NCBI GenBank assembly: GCA_037074765.1
Contig: JBAMDO010000032.1
Coordinates: 186,001-250,000 of the forward strand
Source of the DNA: Mansonella perstans
Lineage: Eukaryota; Nematoda; Chromadorea; Rhabditida; Onchocercidae
DNA length: 64,000 nucleotides
Direction of reading: 5' to 3'
The notes below the pieces were generated by a model. The model searched no databases and had not been told where the DNA came from. It saw only the letters and a program-made list of their open reading frames with translations. The translations under genes and the position numbers were made by a program. Positions 37,601-50,400 of the stretch are shown here, one piece after another (the first letter of the stretch is position 1; each line of letters opens with the position of its first letter).

Positions 37601-40600
37601 AAACATGATATTTCTTCTTGGCCAATCTTCTGTTTATACGATCTCAATAAGTGATCAAATATCGCAACTGGAGAGCTTAATCGATCGGTTATTTTTGTTG
37701 TTGAAAAATTATTGTAAAACTGGAGTGATAAATACAGACTTAGTTACTCACGGTTGTTTTCAACTCTGTCGAGGTATAGGAAAGTGCAGTATTTCAGAGG
37801 ACAAGTGGTGCCAGCAATTCTCTTTGCTCTTGACATCATTATGGGCAAAGTCGTCAATAAAACAAAAGGACTGAATTTAAGACATGTCGTTTATTCTCGA
37901 ATTCCTAGTCTTATTCAGGCATTGCTAGACTTGACTATATCTGGTCTAACGAATGGGAAAATAACACAACTCGTTGATCATTATAAAGTAAGTAAAAGTT
38001 GTGCTGTTACAAGTGGAGAAGAATATTCAGTGAAGATTGTATCGTAACTTAGTTTGTTACATATATCGATAAATAGACTGAAATTTAGAATGAAATTGAT
38101 AGGGTCCATATGATCCGAAATATCTACAAAGTGCATATCTATTGCACAACTTATTTTCTCGTGGACTAGAAGAAATCCTATTTTATTTTTATAACTTCCA
38201 GAAACATATCCAGCTCCTTATACGAGCATGTATCACTACTAATCAGTTTGATTTACTGTATAATGCGGTATACAGCTGCTTGCAAAAAGACATGCTTTCT
38301 AAGGCCATATTTTTCGAACTACTTGATGAAGTTGTATTGGATGGACGATTAGAAAACCCACCTCCTGCATTAGTTCGTTTTCTACTTTCATTTGTTGCGT
38401 TTATTTGCGTTTAAAGTCTACCGTTTTTTTTGATTTTGTTAGTTGCGTTATAATTGAATTATTACAGTATACCATAAATTTTTCGGATGGCTCATCCGAC
38501 CTTCTACATAAGGCTATAATAATGACATTTATAGCTTATATATTAGGAAACGTGTTTCACTGACATGGTTATTTAGGTCTCCGATTATTTTCGTCATTTG
38601 ATATCAGAAGGCAATTTAAACCAGTTCGAAGCGGCAGTAGTGCGGATCCCAGTTGAGAAACAGGACATTCATTTTGTGATGACCACTTGCAGAAAAAATA
38701 GACTTTACGATGGTGTCATATATATTTACAACAGAGCAATGTCAGATTATATAGGGCCACTCGAGGTAAGCATGCATGTCTTGATTTCAAAAATTTTCCC
38801 TTCGTTAATTAAAATCCACAATTCCCATTTCCTAAACAAATTAAGGCATACATTAAGTAATATTTAAATTAAAACTTAATTACAGGAAATATGTGATAGT
38901 TTGGAAGGGCTTGTTGATTGTGAAGTGCTAACAGACTGCGAAGTAGCACTAGGGAATAAGTTATTGTTGTATATTCAATGCTGTCTATCGGCTAGATCCT
39001 ACCCAGTCGGATCTTTGTCAGCGAAGGTTGCCACAACCCTTCCTTTGGAAGTGTATCGCTGCTTGATTTCCTACAAAGGCAAGAATGGCGCATCAGGTAA
39101 CTGTCTCCCTCAGTATCACTCCATTCATTCGTTAAGTAATTTATAGTTCTGTTTTTGAGAACGCATTTTTCAGCATCAGTTACATATCCATATCTACGAC
39201 TGCTCATCAAATTTGACGCCGTTCAGTTCTTTAACGTCATATTTACATGTTCAGATAGTGATATTTTTAATTCAGAGTAAGTATTTTTTGTTCGAATAAG
39301 TTTATTTCGCTCAAAAACTGTTGCAACTGTTTTGAAGATAATCTTTGGTATTATAAGGATAAAGCATAGTTGAACATCTTATTCACTAGCTACAGTTCAG
39401 TTTTACAGTGATTTGCTAGTTTGTCGTCTTCTTGAAAAAAAAAAAAAAAAAAAAAAAACATTTTGTCGACTGCCATATCTTACTGGCCAACATAAAATAG
39501 AGTTTTCTCAGCTTGCTGCATACTGCGAGAAAAACTATGGAACTACTGACTATTGGCAATCCTATTTGCACTACAATGATTGGTTTCAATTGAACACCGT
39601 ATATGTTGTGTATATAATCTTGAATTCAATATGCCGCATCTTTTATCTTTTATTAGGGACAAATTTTAATAGTTTTAGAGACGGGAGACTACAAAAACTT
39701 ATGGACGTGATATATCAAATAATTAACTCGATGGAGCGAAGCGCAATACTCTTTATCAATTATTTCACTCTTATTGCCTATTTGCTGCAGAAAAAAGCAA
39801 TTTTACCAACGCCTGGCACCATCAGCGAGGTATAATTTGATTGAAACATTACAACTAGAATTGATACAGACAGACTTGAGAAGTTCACATCTGACGTCTA
39901 CAACTATCTGATTGTTTTGCATGTACATTTCCAAAGTCCTTTTCAATTGCAGTTGATTGAGATAGTACTATCGTTTGGTGAATCTGTTGAACGAGTTGCA
40001 GACGCTGAGAAATGTATTGTGGAAGTAATGAGGATTATGAGTGGCCTTGATGAAATGAAAATACTGCAGCAGGCGAGAAAACTACCTCAGTATGAGAATT
40101 TTTTTTTTCTGCATTCTTCATTTTAGCAACATCTTTCATTTCGCATAAAATACCGGGATGTAAGATTTACAGCCGAAATTGCAATTCGTTTCTTGATTTT
40201 AGCAGATACAACTTTCTTTTCTGTGGTCTCATTTGAGTATTTTTAGCTTGCAGGTCTGCTCACACATTTATATAAACAGGCGGGAATTCGTCAGTTTGGT
40301 GGAGTGTTATCTAAGTAACCCAACGAATGCAGTATGTTATTCTTTTTTGTACATTTCAGTTAATAACTGTCGGTACTTTCCTTGATTTTTTTATTAAGAT
40401 TTCAAAACATTTCCGTGAATGCTCTCACATGAATGAATTCGAAATAGTTTAATAATTGTATTATTTTCATATGTTTGTGTTCCCTCTGGTTAAAACATTA
40501 TTATTAGAACTGCAAAGCGATGAATTATCAAAGTTTCAGTCGTTTTTGTGGAATTCTTTAGAGGTAATTTCAATTTTTAATTTAGTTTATGTTAGGAGTA

Positions 40601-42073
40601 CTCATATTGAAATAATGAGAAGGCTGGCTTACCATTTACTTAAACTGTCTTATTTCATGACATTTCATCATCGCCGTTTTTTAAAGATTTGAGAATTTTG
40701 AATGGATTATTATTGATAATTAATTTCCATTTCATTCTTTTGTGGAATAAAAGGTGTTATAGAGGCTTGCAAAAATCGATTATGGCCAAACAGCCGAAAT
40801 TATTCTTGATCACTTTATGGAATGGCTGTCCAAAGTAACCTTGGAAGATAGTGATGCATCATTACTCTATTATTACTGCTTTCTAGCGAGGTTTTTTTTT
40901 TTTCTCATAGCGGTATTTTCTTTTATTTTTATATCTGTATTTTCTAGTTAGGGTAATTTTATATTTTAAAGAGACCTAAAGGAATACAACAATTCCGCTT
41001 AATAAAGAATGTTGGACATAATTTGTGTTTTAGGCGTGATCGTGGATATCGAACTTTAACTGACTTTGAGGAACGTGACGAGCAGCTTTTGGTTCTTGCT
41101 GTAAAGGGAACTGTAGCACATAATTTGTATGAAAATCTGGACATGGTAATCAATATTTATTACTGTTTTATACTTATGCAGATCTTGTTTAGCTAGTATG
41201 TAGTGTCGAATCAAACATCTGGTTTCAGCAACTAAGCGAGTTTTTACGTTACTGGCTTAAGATAGCGTCGAGAACAGATCGATGTTTGAATTACACAGTG
41301 AAGCATGGATTAATTTTATCAAGTGTCTTACTTTTGGAAGCTAGAAAACATGTACAAGGGGCTTTCGAATTGCTTGACCATGAGCTTGAAAGGACGTGGA
41401 TGGAAAATACAGTGCTTTCATGTAAGTTTCCAATCTTTAACTTATGAAATTGAAAATAAGATAAGAGAAATTCAGTTTATGTATTTTAGCGAAGTATATT
41501 TACGCAGCAATTCGTTTGGCTAATATTTATCATGAGGAAGCTCGACAAGGAAACTGGCTGTTCAAAATACTGAGTAGAATCCTTTCACTACCAGAAACAG
41601 AGCTTCAGGAAGAGTCAGGTAAGATCTTATCTATTTTGTTTAAAATAAACTCATCTTTGAACGGTCTGTATGTTTTCTGTGATACAACCATTAAATCATT
41701 TTGCTTGTTTTATGTTATTTATATTTATAGATAATTTTATCGCAGTAACGTTTTGAGATTGTGATATATACTTCATGCTTAGTCACGTTTTCAGTTTGCC
41801 ACTATATCATCATGAACAATTTTTCATTTAATATTGCGTTAAGTTTTTAGTATTTTCTCTAGTAATTCAATTTCAAATATAATATAAGTTTTCTTTCCAA
41901 ACTTGTGGACAACTAATATGGGAGAAGCTCTTGAATAGAAAATGCGATTAAATGTTGAAGGTATGATGTTGGCATTAAACAGTGTAATCGCTACAATTAT
42001 GGAAAATGGAAGTAGTGATGCAGAACGTTTAGTTGATGCCTTATTTACTCATCCAGTATTTCGGTATCTCATC

Positions 42074-42112
<39 letters not shown>

Positions 42113-42909
42113 TGCAAATTAAGAATAATACTTTTTAATCTGTGATATCTTAGATCGTTTTAATGACAAGGAATTGCAGATGTTCAACATATGCAAAATC
42201 CCATTCACTGATAACATTCATGTTGGCTTCATGCCGTTATGAGGATGTGCTCTTGAAAGAAACTGTACGATGCATCGAGAGTGAAACTGTACAAATGTAC
42301 TTTGGTTTTGTTTCTTATAATTAGCTGCCAAAAATCTGGAAGTCGACTATATTTAACAATTATTAATTATGAAATGTGGTTTGAATGAATAAGACACTTG
42401 ATATAGTGTGGACAGCCAAGATCACACTTCAAATTTTGACGCATCTATTTCGGATACAACTGGATATAAGTTTCCTCGCTCAAAATTTAATATACAGATT
42501 CGTAGGTTAAACGATTTAATGAAGCAGTCAATACGTCGTAGTGCTGGCTTGATCACATCGAATATGTGCATTAAATGTGGACAGTTGCCTAGAAAATCGT
42601 CGTATCTTTACAGGCATGTTTTATAATCTGTACTTCAGCTTTTTATATCTGTTATTTCTGCACTACAGGTAGTTTCAGATCAAAGTTTATTTTCAAAATT
42701 TTAGCTGTGGCCATATGATCCATATGGAATGTGATTCAAAGAACAATTTGCGCTGTTGTCTATGTCGGACAAACGCTTTTAATTGTTGTAGCATTACAAA
42801 CAACTTAAGCTGCAGATCCAATCAAATGGTTCGAAAACCAGTGGGAGTTGATATTTTTTTAGAAGAGTCTCTAAAGTTAGTGTTGGGACCAAATAGACTA
42901 GAGTCTTAG
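34675..42909 (+). CDS. vps-8: VPS8, CORVET tethering-complex subunit
   Basis: VPS8 is the Rab5-effector subunit of CORVET, which tethers early endosomes. About 27 exons give roughly 1,330 residues (human about 1,430). The N-terminal beta-propeller is clear: RALAVSNANIAVGTSRGLVL, then CLDSGGSVYELTL and GLSTGGNVSAALDY. An alpha-solenoid follows (CRKNRLYDGVIYIYNRAMSD; ALGNKLLLYIQCCLSARSYP). A C-terminal RING-like finger has CIKC, SCGHMIHMEC and CCLC, ending soon after at TAG 42907-42909. Well-defined exons include 34675-34776, 34888-35026, 35511-35649, 35743-35937, 36216-36327, 36404-36568, 36828-36931, 37285-37453, 37518-37687, 37738-37987, 38577-38765, 38886-39096, 39679-39829, 39953-40089, 40763-40890, 41034-41145, 41229-41421, 42180-42296, 42407-42613 and 42705-42909. 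Boundaries near 40,500 and 41,620-41,940 do not phase cleanly and are unresolved. Confidence 0.87.
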
Positions 42910-44455
42910 ATTTTTGCCACTTTATTATATTCTTTATGGTTTTAAAAGTATTCTCATTAGTACTAACCGGAAAATTTTTAAAAGTGTTCATAAAATTAGA
43001 ATAAGCAATATATAGTCCGGAGTTCGGCGATTAGTTTAATCTAGTAACTTTTTTACTTGTTTTATATTTAGTGATAGGTTGTATTTCTTGAACAGGTTGT
43101 AAAGCATAGCATTTATAAATGAAAGTGGACTTTCATACAAATTTATAAATAATTGTTGATTGATCTATTTTTCTGGTGTACTTTGCAATCCCTGCGTATA
43201 CATTGGAAAAGTGAACTTTGTTTTTATTGTTATTTATAATATATAAATATTTATTAAATTCATAAATTCATCATATCGCATTCTACTACTGCAAAACTGT
43301 AGGAATTTTCGGAAGCTCAGTTGAGAAAGTGCCTTAAAATGTGCTTCCAATAGTTGTTTGTAGGGTAATTGCGTGAAAAATTTATATCCTCTTTTTCTTA
43401 TTGTTGTGGAATGATAGAAGATAAATAAGATTTGCTACGGGCATTGCAGTTTTATGATTATATAACTACAAGCAAATGTAGCTCCAAAGTTTTGTCGGTA
43501 TGGTTCTAAGGTACAATAACCTGAGTTAAAAATTAAAACTTTCAGCCGTATAGAGCACTTCCGTATTTTTTTTAGCAGTTCTTAGATTTCTTGATTGTTT
43601 TCATCAAAGAAGAGAACTATAAAGTTTCTCCAGTGAGGAAGAGTGATGAGTTTATCTTATAACCAGCTTGAAGATTTGCCTGAAGCTGTCCGTCGTTATA
43701 GCTGCTTGACCATTCTGGCTGGAAAATTTTTCCCTTAGGTCTAGGCTTACACTAGAGATAAGTTTGTACAGAATGGTGGTCTGTCTGAAGCCTAAGGCTA
43801 GTTTTGCACTAGACATTACTTTGTGTGACGGATATTTAACACGCCTCAGATGTACTAAGATTGTAGTCAGTTCGAAGTGCACTGCTTAGGTCGAGACCGA
43901 GGATGCACTCAGGTTTTCTCTAGGCGTTCTTTTTTTCTTTCACGTTGATGACGATGAATTGCTGTTGTGCAAGAAACTCCAGCATAAAGTATCCCTGTCA
44001 TTGTATTTTTCAACACCATACTTGGGTAGTAGTAATCTTTTCTTCCTAGACTTCAGAGCTCGGGTTAGAGATGAGCATAAAGAGTTTGAGGCATTGACCC
44101 GACACTTGAACCTTATCGAATAGACGAGATTGATGTTGAAAGAGAGACAAGAGTTTCCTTCCTGTCTTGCATAAAATCACATTAAGGAATTTTTCGGCAG
44201 AAGATTTAATTTAAAAATAAAAATGCAAATAGATTAAATTAAAAACAAGTAAAAATAAACTTTATTTGAGTTCGTTTTTATTTGCAATATTTATATAAAT
44301 GCAACAGTAATCAATTATTCACAAAAACTAGGAATTAAACGGATAAGTGATAAGTGTTTCGAATAAAATTTATAACAATGCAATTTGGTCCATAACAGTT
44401 TTGAACAGAAATGTTCAGTAAGTAATCCTTTTCTGATTTTGTATTTTATCACCTC
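42910..44455. other. Convergent 3' region, VPS8 (+) / FANCI (-)
   Basis: No gene seen. At 43735-43835 an imperfect internal duplication (CTAGGCTTACACTAGA against GGCTAGTTTTGCACTAGA) occurs in sequence less AT-rich than its surroundings, which may be an old repeat remnant. A minus-strand frame over 43652-43882 has no motif. Confidence 0.4.
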
Positions 44456-47400
44456 TCAGCCATTAATAACATCTTCATTCGTAATGCGTGCACGCTTCTT
44501 AGCCAGTTTTTGCTGGTCATTTGGTATGTGTGTCTCATTTTCAACCTCCTCACTCAATTTTTCTACTCGCTGTCGCAATTTTTCCGCATCTATACGGAAG
44601 TCTCGGACACCAATTGAATTGTTCCGAACTTGTATATCTAATCGATCGTCGTGTAGGGCTGAGCACAGCAGCAAGAGATTAGCCTTAACTAATGGATTCA
44701 GGATTCAGTTAGTTAGCAAGTTGATGACTCGTCTCTCAGACTAACATTTACTACAATGCATTGAACAAGAATTCTAATCAGAACTAATCTAATAATATAT
44801 GGTGGTAAGACTTATAATGCCGAATTGCTGACTTTCACACTGAATACAGTCGCATTATGGAAACAATCTTTTTACCATTTTTAACAGTGCATGCAGTAAA
44901 ACGTGATATGTCAAAGATATTTAGGTGTTTCGTTAAATGCTTATTCAGAAGAACAGTACAAAGCATTAGATTAACGAACCTGATAAAGCTCCCTTGATCG
45001 TACATAAGTAACATAAAGCGTTTCGTTCTTCTGTGACTTCAATACTTTCCGATTATGAGGAAGAGAGAGTTCCTTCAATAAACATGCAAAGTTGCAATCT
45101 GCTCGGATTGAAACTATACACACGTAAAGAAAGGAAGCAAAACCATAATAATGAATGACATACGTCAAGTGGATTCAGTGTTCCCACATTTTCATCCGCG
45201 TTTTCCATGATTCGAAGGATAGTACCATGAGCAAGAGTTGCTAATTTCGTTACAGCCATCCATTTCGAAATATCACAATGTCTGTGTGTTTTCAGCATCT
45301 GCAACATTCCTTACTTGTTTAACCTTATTTTTCTATATAAGAACATTCAAGAAAGCTTTTAAAAAAGCGGACTTCTTTCAATTATGTTAATTATGCTTTT
45401 GAAAAATTTCGCCTGCTAAATGCTTTTATTGAAAAAAAAAGCTTCTTCCAGCTTTTCCCATTTATATGGAGTACGATAAAATGAAGAACGAGAAGCCAAT
45501 TTCCACTAGAACATATCAAAAGCTTTGCTGTATTCTATAAAATTTTAAAATGATATGATTCAAACCGTCAATGCTTTAAAAAATCAAAACTAACCAATTT
45601 AACAATCACATTGAGTGTCTCATACTGCGCAGTTAATAGCGCACAAATAGGCTCTTTGGCTATTGCATAATCAATATCTACGGAGAGCAATAGAAGGACC
45701 ACATCTGCTAACCTGCTGCACAAGTTGATTACTTTGACAAGAGCAACATCCACTAAAACAAAATGTCTTATAAAAAAGATATCATAAAATATCTCGAAAA
45801 CATGTGAAATGGTACATGGAATCATTAAGCTGAATTGGCAATGAAAATTGCTAACTTGAGGATATGAAAATCTGAGACATCATTTCAGTAGTCATACGCA
45901 CATCTGATAAAGAAGCTGAGCAAGCTGCAGCTACCATTTCTGCACTAGTTTCCACTGTTATATCATTTATGGATGCCAGCAAACAAGTCGTTTCCTGACC
46001 AGAGCATAGGAGAATGTAAAATTTTCAATAAAAAAAAACATGCGACATAGTTATATTAAACCAAGGTAATGTGTTACTCCTTAACTCAATTAAAGTAATT
46101 TATTAAAAATTCAGCAGATACTTTCTCCTTATTGCTCAGGATGGTTGTTATTTGAGTGGCAGCTGTTCGCAAAAAATTTGTATAATGAATATCACAGTTG
46201 CCAGCTCGTTCGACATACATGTAGAGATGCCAAAACTCCTTCAATACAGTTTTGTCCTCTGAAACAAATAAATTACAGTAAAAACTTTCAAAAGTTGTCA
46301 CAACTTGATAAGATAAGAATAAGACAAAACAGCTTAACGAGTATCAGTTCCCCCAAAATACTCGTATTTCCGTATAACCAGCAAAACATCACCAATAAAA
46401 AGCGATTTTGCGAACAACTTAAGCTATACGTCTAATAACTGCAACTGAATCTAAAGCAAAATTCAAAGACTTATCTATTTCACTCTTCTGTAATATATTG
46501 CGAATGAGTTTTGCACATTTCGATTGTGCATTTTCATTTGACACTTGCTTGAACAATGCACGGCAGGTGGCAATTAGCGCAAATGCTTGATGAGTAAAAT
46601 CTGATGTCACCTTCCGTTCCTCGAAGTCTTTATAAGTTTCAAACAGTTTCGGTATTAGATGTGACAAGATGAATTGAATCATCAAGTATGCAGCATTTTC
46701 AGGTTTTCCTTGATCTTCATTCGATTTCTCCAAAATACGCCCTGAATGACGAATTATAAAGACAAACAATGTTCCATGACTCCTAGACTACTGTTAGAGT
46801 GGAAAATTGATTAATCTATTGCTTAGTAATTAATAGTTCTTAGCGCTTATTTTGAGTTAATTAAACTAATATTCAGTCAATTTGCTGCAATTGATGGACC
46901 GAAATTCTGATCATGTATTTCTAAAATAAAATAGTTTTATTTCAGAAACCATGAAATTATATATATTCTAATGCATTCGAAACTAAGAGAGCAAAAAAAA
47001 ATTGAAATTCATGGATTCGAAATTTTGATTATTTCAAAAATGAGCAACATTCTCGAAAAAGCAAAAATATTAACACCGCTCTATTTATCATAATCACGAA
47101 AATAATGCTATTACGGTATTTATTAAAAAACTATTACTTACACATTTCCATAAGGAAGCCATCACAACGTGAGCCATACTTCGAGATCATCAAAGAAATT
47201 ACGTTAGAAGATGCCACAACAGCTTGCGTACATTTGTGATTCCATAGTTCGAGCGAAGCTGATTCGTGAACAAAACTCCCGCCCACGTATAGGAAAAGCA
47301 TGGTCATGCAAACACATTAATATTAATCGCGATAGGCTAAATACATTAAATGCAATAGGCTAAACACATATACGATAGGCTCGATTTTTCATTCCAATCT

Positions 47401-50400
47401 CTTTTAAAAACAATTATTTCAATAAAAAAAAAAAAAAAAAGAAACAAACAAACCTCGAAAAAGAAGAAAGTGCGATAAAAGGTGCGTGAGTATTACATTT
47501 ATTTATGTCAACGGAAATTCGCTGTGCCCAGTCCATCGCCCATACAAACGCATTTTCACGAAGAAGTTGCAAGCACTCTTCGTCTATATCGATTTCTTCT
47601 TCATTAACCTTTCTAAATTAATTTATCCGAGAACAGAATCTTACAAACGTACAAAGTGCCCAGCACATCTTTCCTTACATGATAGATCTCAATTATCTTA
47701 CAACTCGCGGAGGAAATATTCGAAACTGTGTCAATTATATAACAATGCGGGTAGATATGGCGCAGTAGACTCAGTTGGGATTTCCACTTAACACCCAAGG
47801 TTCTAGTCTTGAAAATTTACTAACATCGCATTGTCAAACATCTTAGCGAATTAGTGGTGACACTATCTATGTGTTCCCTATTAACTTCAAACCACAACGT
47901 TCTACAATACAGCCAAATATTGCTATTCTTAGCTATCCAATGCTGCCAAGTTTAAACTTTGTGAAGAATGTAACGATGCCATTATAATCTCTTAATGACT
48001 ACGAAAGTAAAAACAGCAGCTAACTGAATGAATCGTGAAATTATGCTTGTTATTGACTGCAAATACGGTGCAGTAGACGAATAAGCTATAATGACTTTCT
48101 CTCCTTTGCTTTCTTTCTTTTTCGCCAATTTTTCTTTCAAAACTTCGTTCAGTTCCTCACGTTTACGTAACAATGCCAGCACCTTTTCCGTTTCTTCCCT
48201 TCTATAAATATTGCTAAATGCAATTAATGATTTCACTTGCGCTCTACTATGCAAAAAAGCATTCATACCTGTTAAGCACGCAGTTTAAATTCCACAAGTG
48301 TTCGATAAGAGCATCATAGAGAGAAATCATCAGTGATGCGAAGCTCAGGTTCGTGCGACCAGCAACAGAAAATGAAAAATCCGAAAGTTTATCCAACTAC
48401 AAAGAGAAAATTTCTTTATCTCCCCTCAGAGAACCGAACAAAAAATCTGTTCTATTAAATAGAAGTTGAGATACTTCATTTTTGTTGAAAAGAATCAAAA
48501 ATAATAAAAAGTCCAAATTCCCAAGCGAAGATTGCTACTACACAAATCATAAAGTCAACCTGTAGGTCGTGCACATCTCGGTCTATTGTAAATTCAATGA
48601 GCTTATCCAATTCGGACATAGCCTGGCATACTTTTGCATTTTTACCGCATACAACTGGAGTCGATGTGTTTCGTAAATTATATATCGATAAACGCATCAG
48701 TAAGCTTACAGCCTATAATTAAAATGAACTGTTACCTGAAAAGATAAACTCTAGAAAGACTTTGAAAAAATATATAAATCTGAAAAGACCACCTGGACTA
48801 AGTCAGACAAAGGTTCAAGGAGAATTGTAGAAGACTTCGAAGATTCAATATAAGAGCAGCGAGATATTTGTTTTAAAGTTGCAAGATGTGTTACTAGAAG
48901 ATCCAAAGCCGGGTACACTAAATTTTGATTAGCGGATGCTGCTTCAACAATCCCTCTAAATATAAACATGTCTTTGGAAAGGTAAAGAAAGCTTCAATCA
49001 CTGCATCACATAGCTTTACAAAACTAAAAAATGTAGCAGATTCAATGAATCAACATATTTGAGTGGCTAGATAAAGGAAAGTCTGAAAGAGGATGGAGAA
49101 AGCATCAGTTTACAGTTGTTTGCGTTGCTGACTACATAATATATAATACAATTATGTCACTCAAATTTGCACTTATAACTCAAAGACTTGCCTGTACAAC
49201 ATGCTTTTAACACTTGCAGGCTGTGAAAAAGTTCGCTTCAAGATTCCAATAATCTCTAACGAAAGCTCCGCATTCGTTTTTTTCGTTTCAACACCCATGT
49301 TTTGTAGAGCCTAAAATGTAATTTCCAACACGTGCAGTCTATATCATGTGCAAGTTTTTCTAGAACTTACCTGAGTAGAAAAAGTAGCGAAAGATTGGCT
49401 GTAATAATCACTTTTTACAGCCGAACGCATTGTCGATGATCGTAGAAGGAGAAGCAATATCGGTAAGACTGTAGCAACTGTTGAATCACATAGTACATAC
49501 TTTTTCATTCGATTGAGGATAACGGCAATTAACTGTGGACGTAATATGATAACTGGCATTAAAGCGCGAGCCAGTGAAACAGCAATATCCTAAAATAAAG
49601 TATAGAAGAAAGACTCACTACTACCATTAGTTCATTTTATATCTCTAAAGGTGAATGAAGTTATAAAATGCTTTGAAATCAAAATAATGTCTTCTTTGGA
49701 AGATGAAGTTTAAAAAGCACTTAAGGCAAAAAATAACACCTCCTTTAAATTGCATATATTGTCTATCCATGACTGCAGTGATTCCCACGCATTCAATACA
49801 TGCACTGTCTGTTTTGATACAATATCAACAATCGTATCTGGAATTGTATTAACGATTGAAAATTATAGTGATGATTGACCAGATAAAGTTCATGAATAAA
49901 GATACTTGATAATGCACAATAATTGTCAATCAATAACGAAGATAATGATGCAGAATCATATACATTATTCAAGACAACTATCGTCCTACAAAAGTCATAA
50001 AAAAAAAGGTACCAATCAGAACAAGTGCATATTTCTGCTTAACGCATGTGAATAATATTGTAAGGATCCTTTCCAGCAACCGGCCGATGGATGTCACATC
50101 TACTCTTGCTAGTGAGACTAGCATTGACCTGCCCAATGATATAGCGCCTACATCGTCCACAATTCTACAGTGCAATATGAATTATAATAAAAAGGATTAT
50201 TGCGATCCCTAGAGCTGTTAAGGTATTTAATCGATTGAAACTTTTTTTGGTACTAATCAAAAAATTCAGCCCATGTGGTGCTGAACTTATAGTCTTATTT
50301 TTCTTTTTACTGTAGGTGGTTTAAGCGGGATTATTTTGAGTGCGGCTAGGCTAGATGTGATTTTAATGATACTTACAAGACAAAAAATGATACTTACTGT

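Noticed and set aside
42078..42110. Run of about 33 T, considered as a terminator or insertion scar
   Set aside because: A homopolymer inside a VPS8 intron; similar A/T runs occur throughout the window and need no special explanation.
44385..44744. Plus-strand 119-codon frame
   Set aside because: Antisense to the last FANCI exon, whose basic C-terminus and splice phase support the minus strand.
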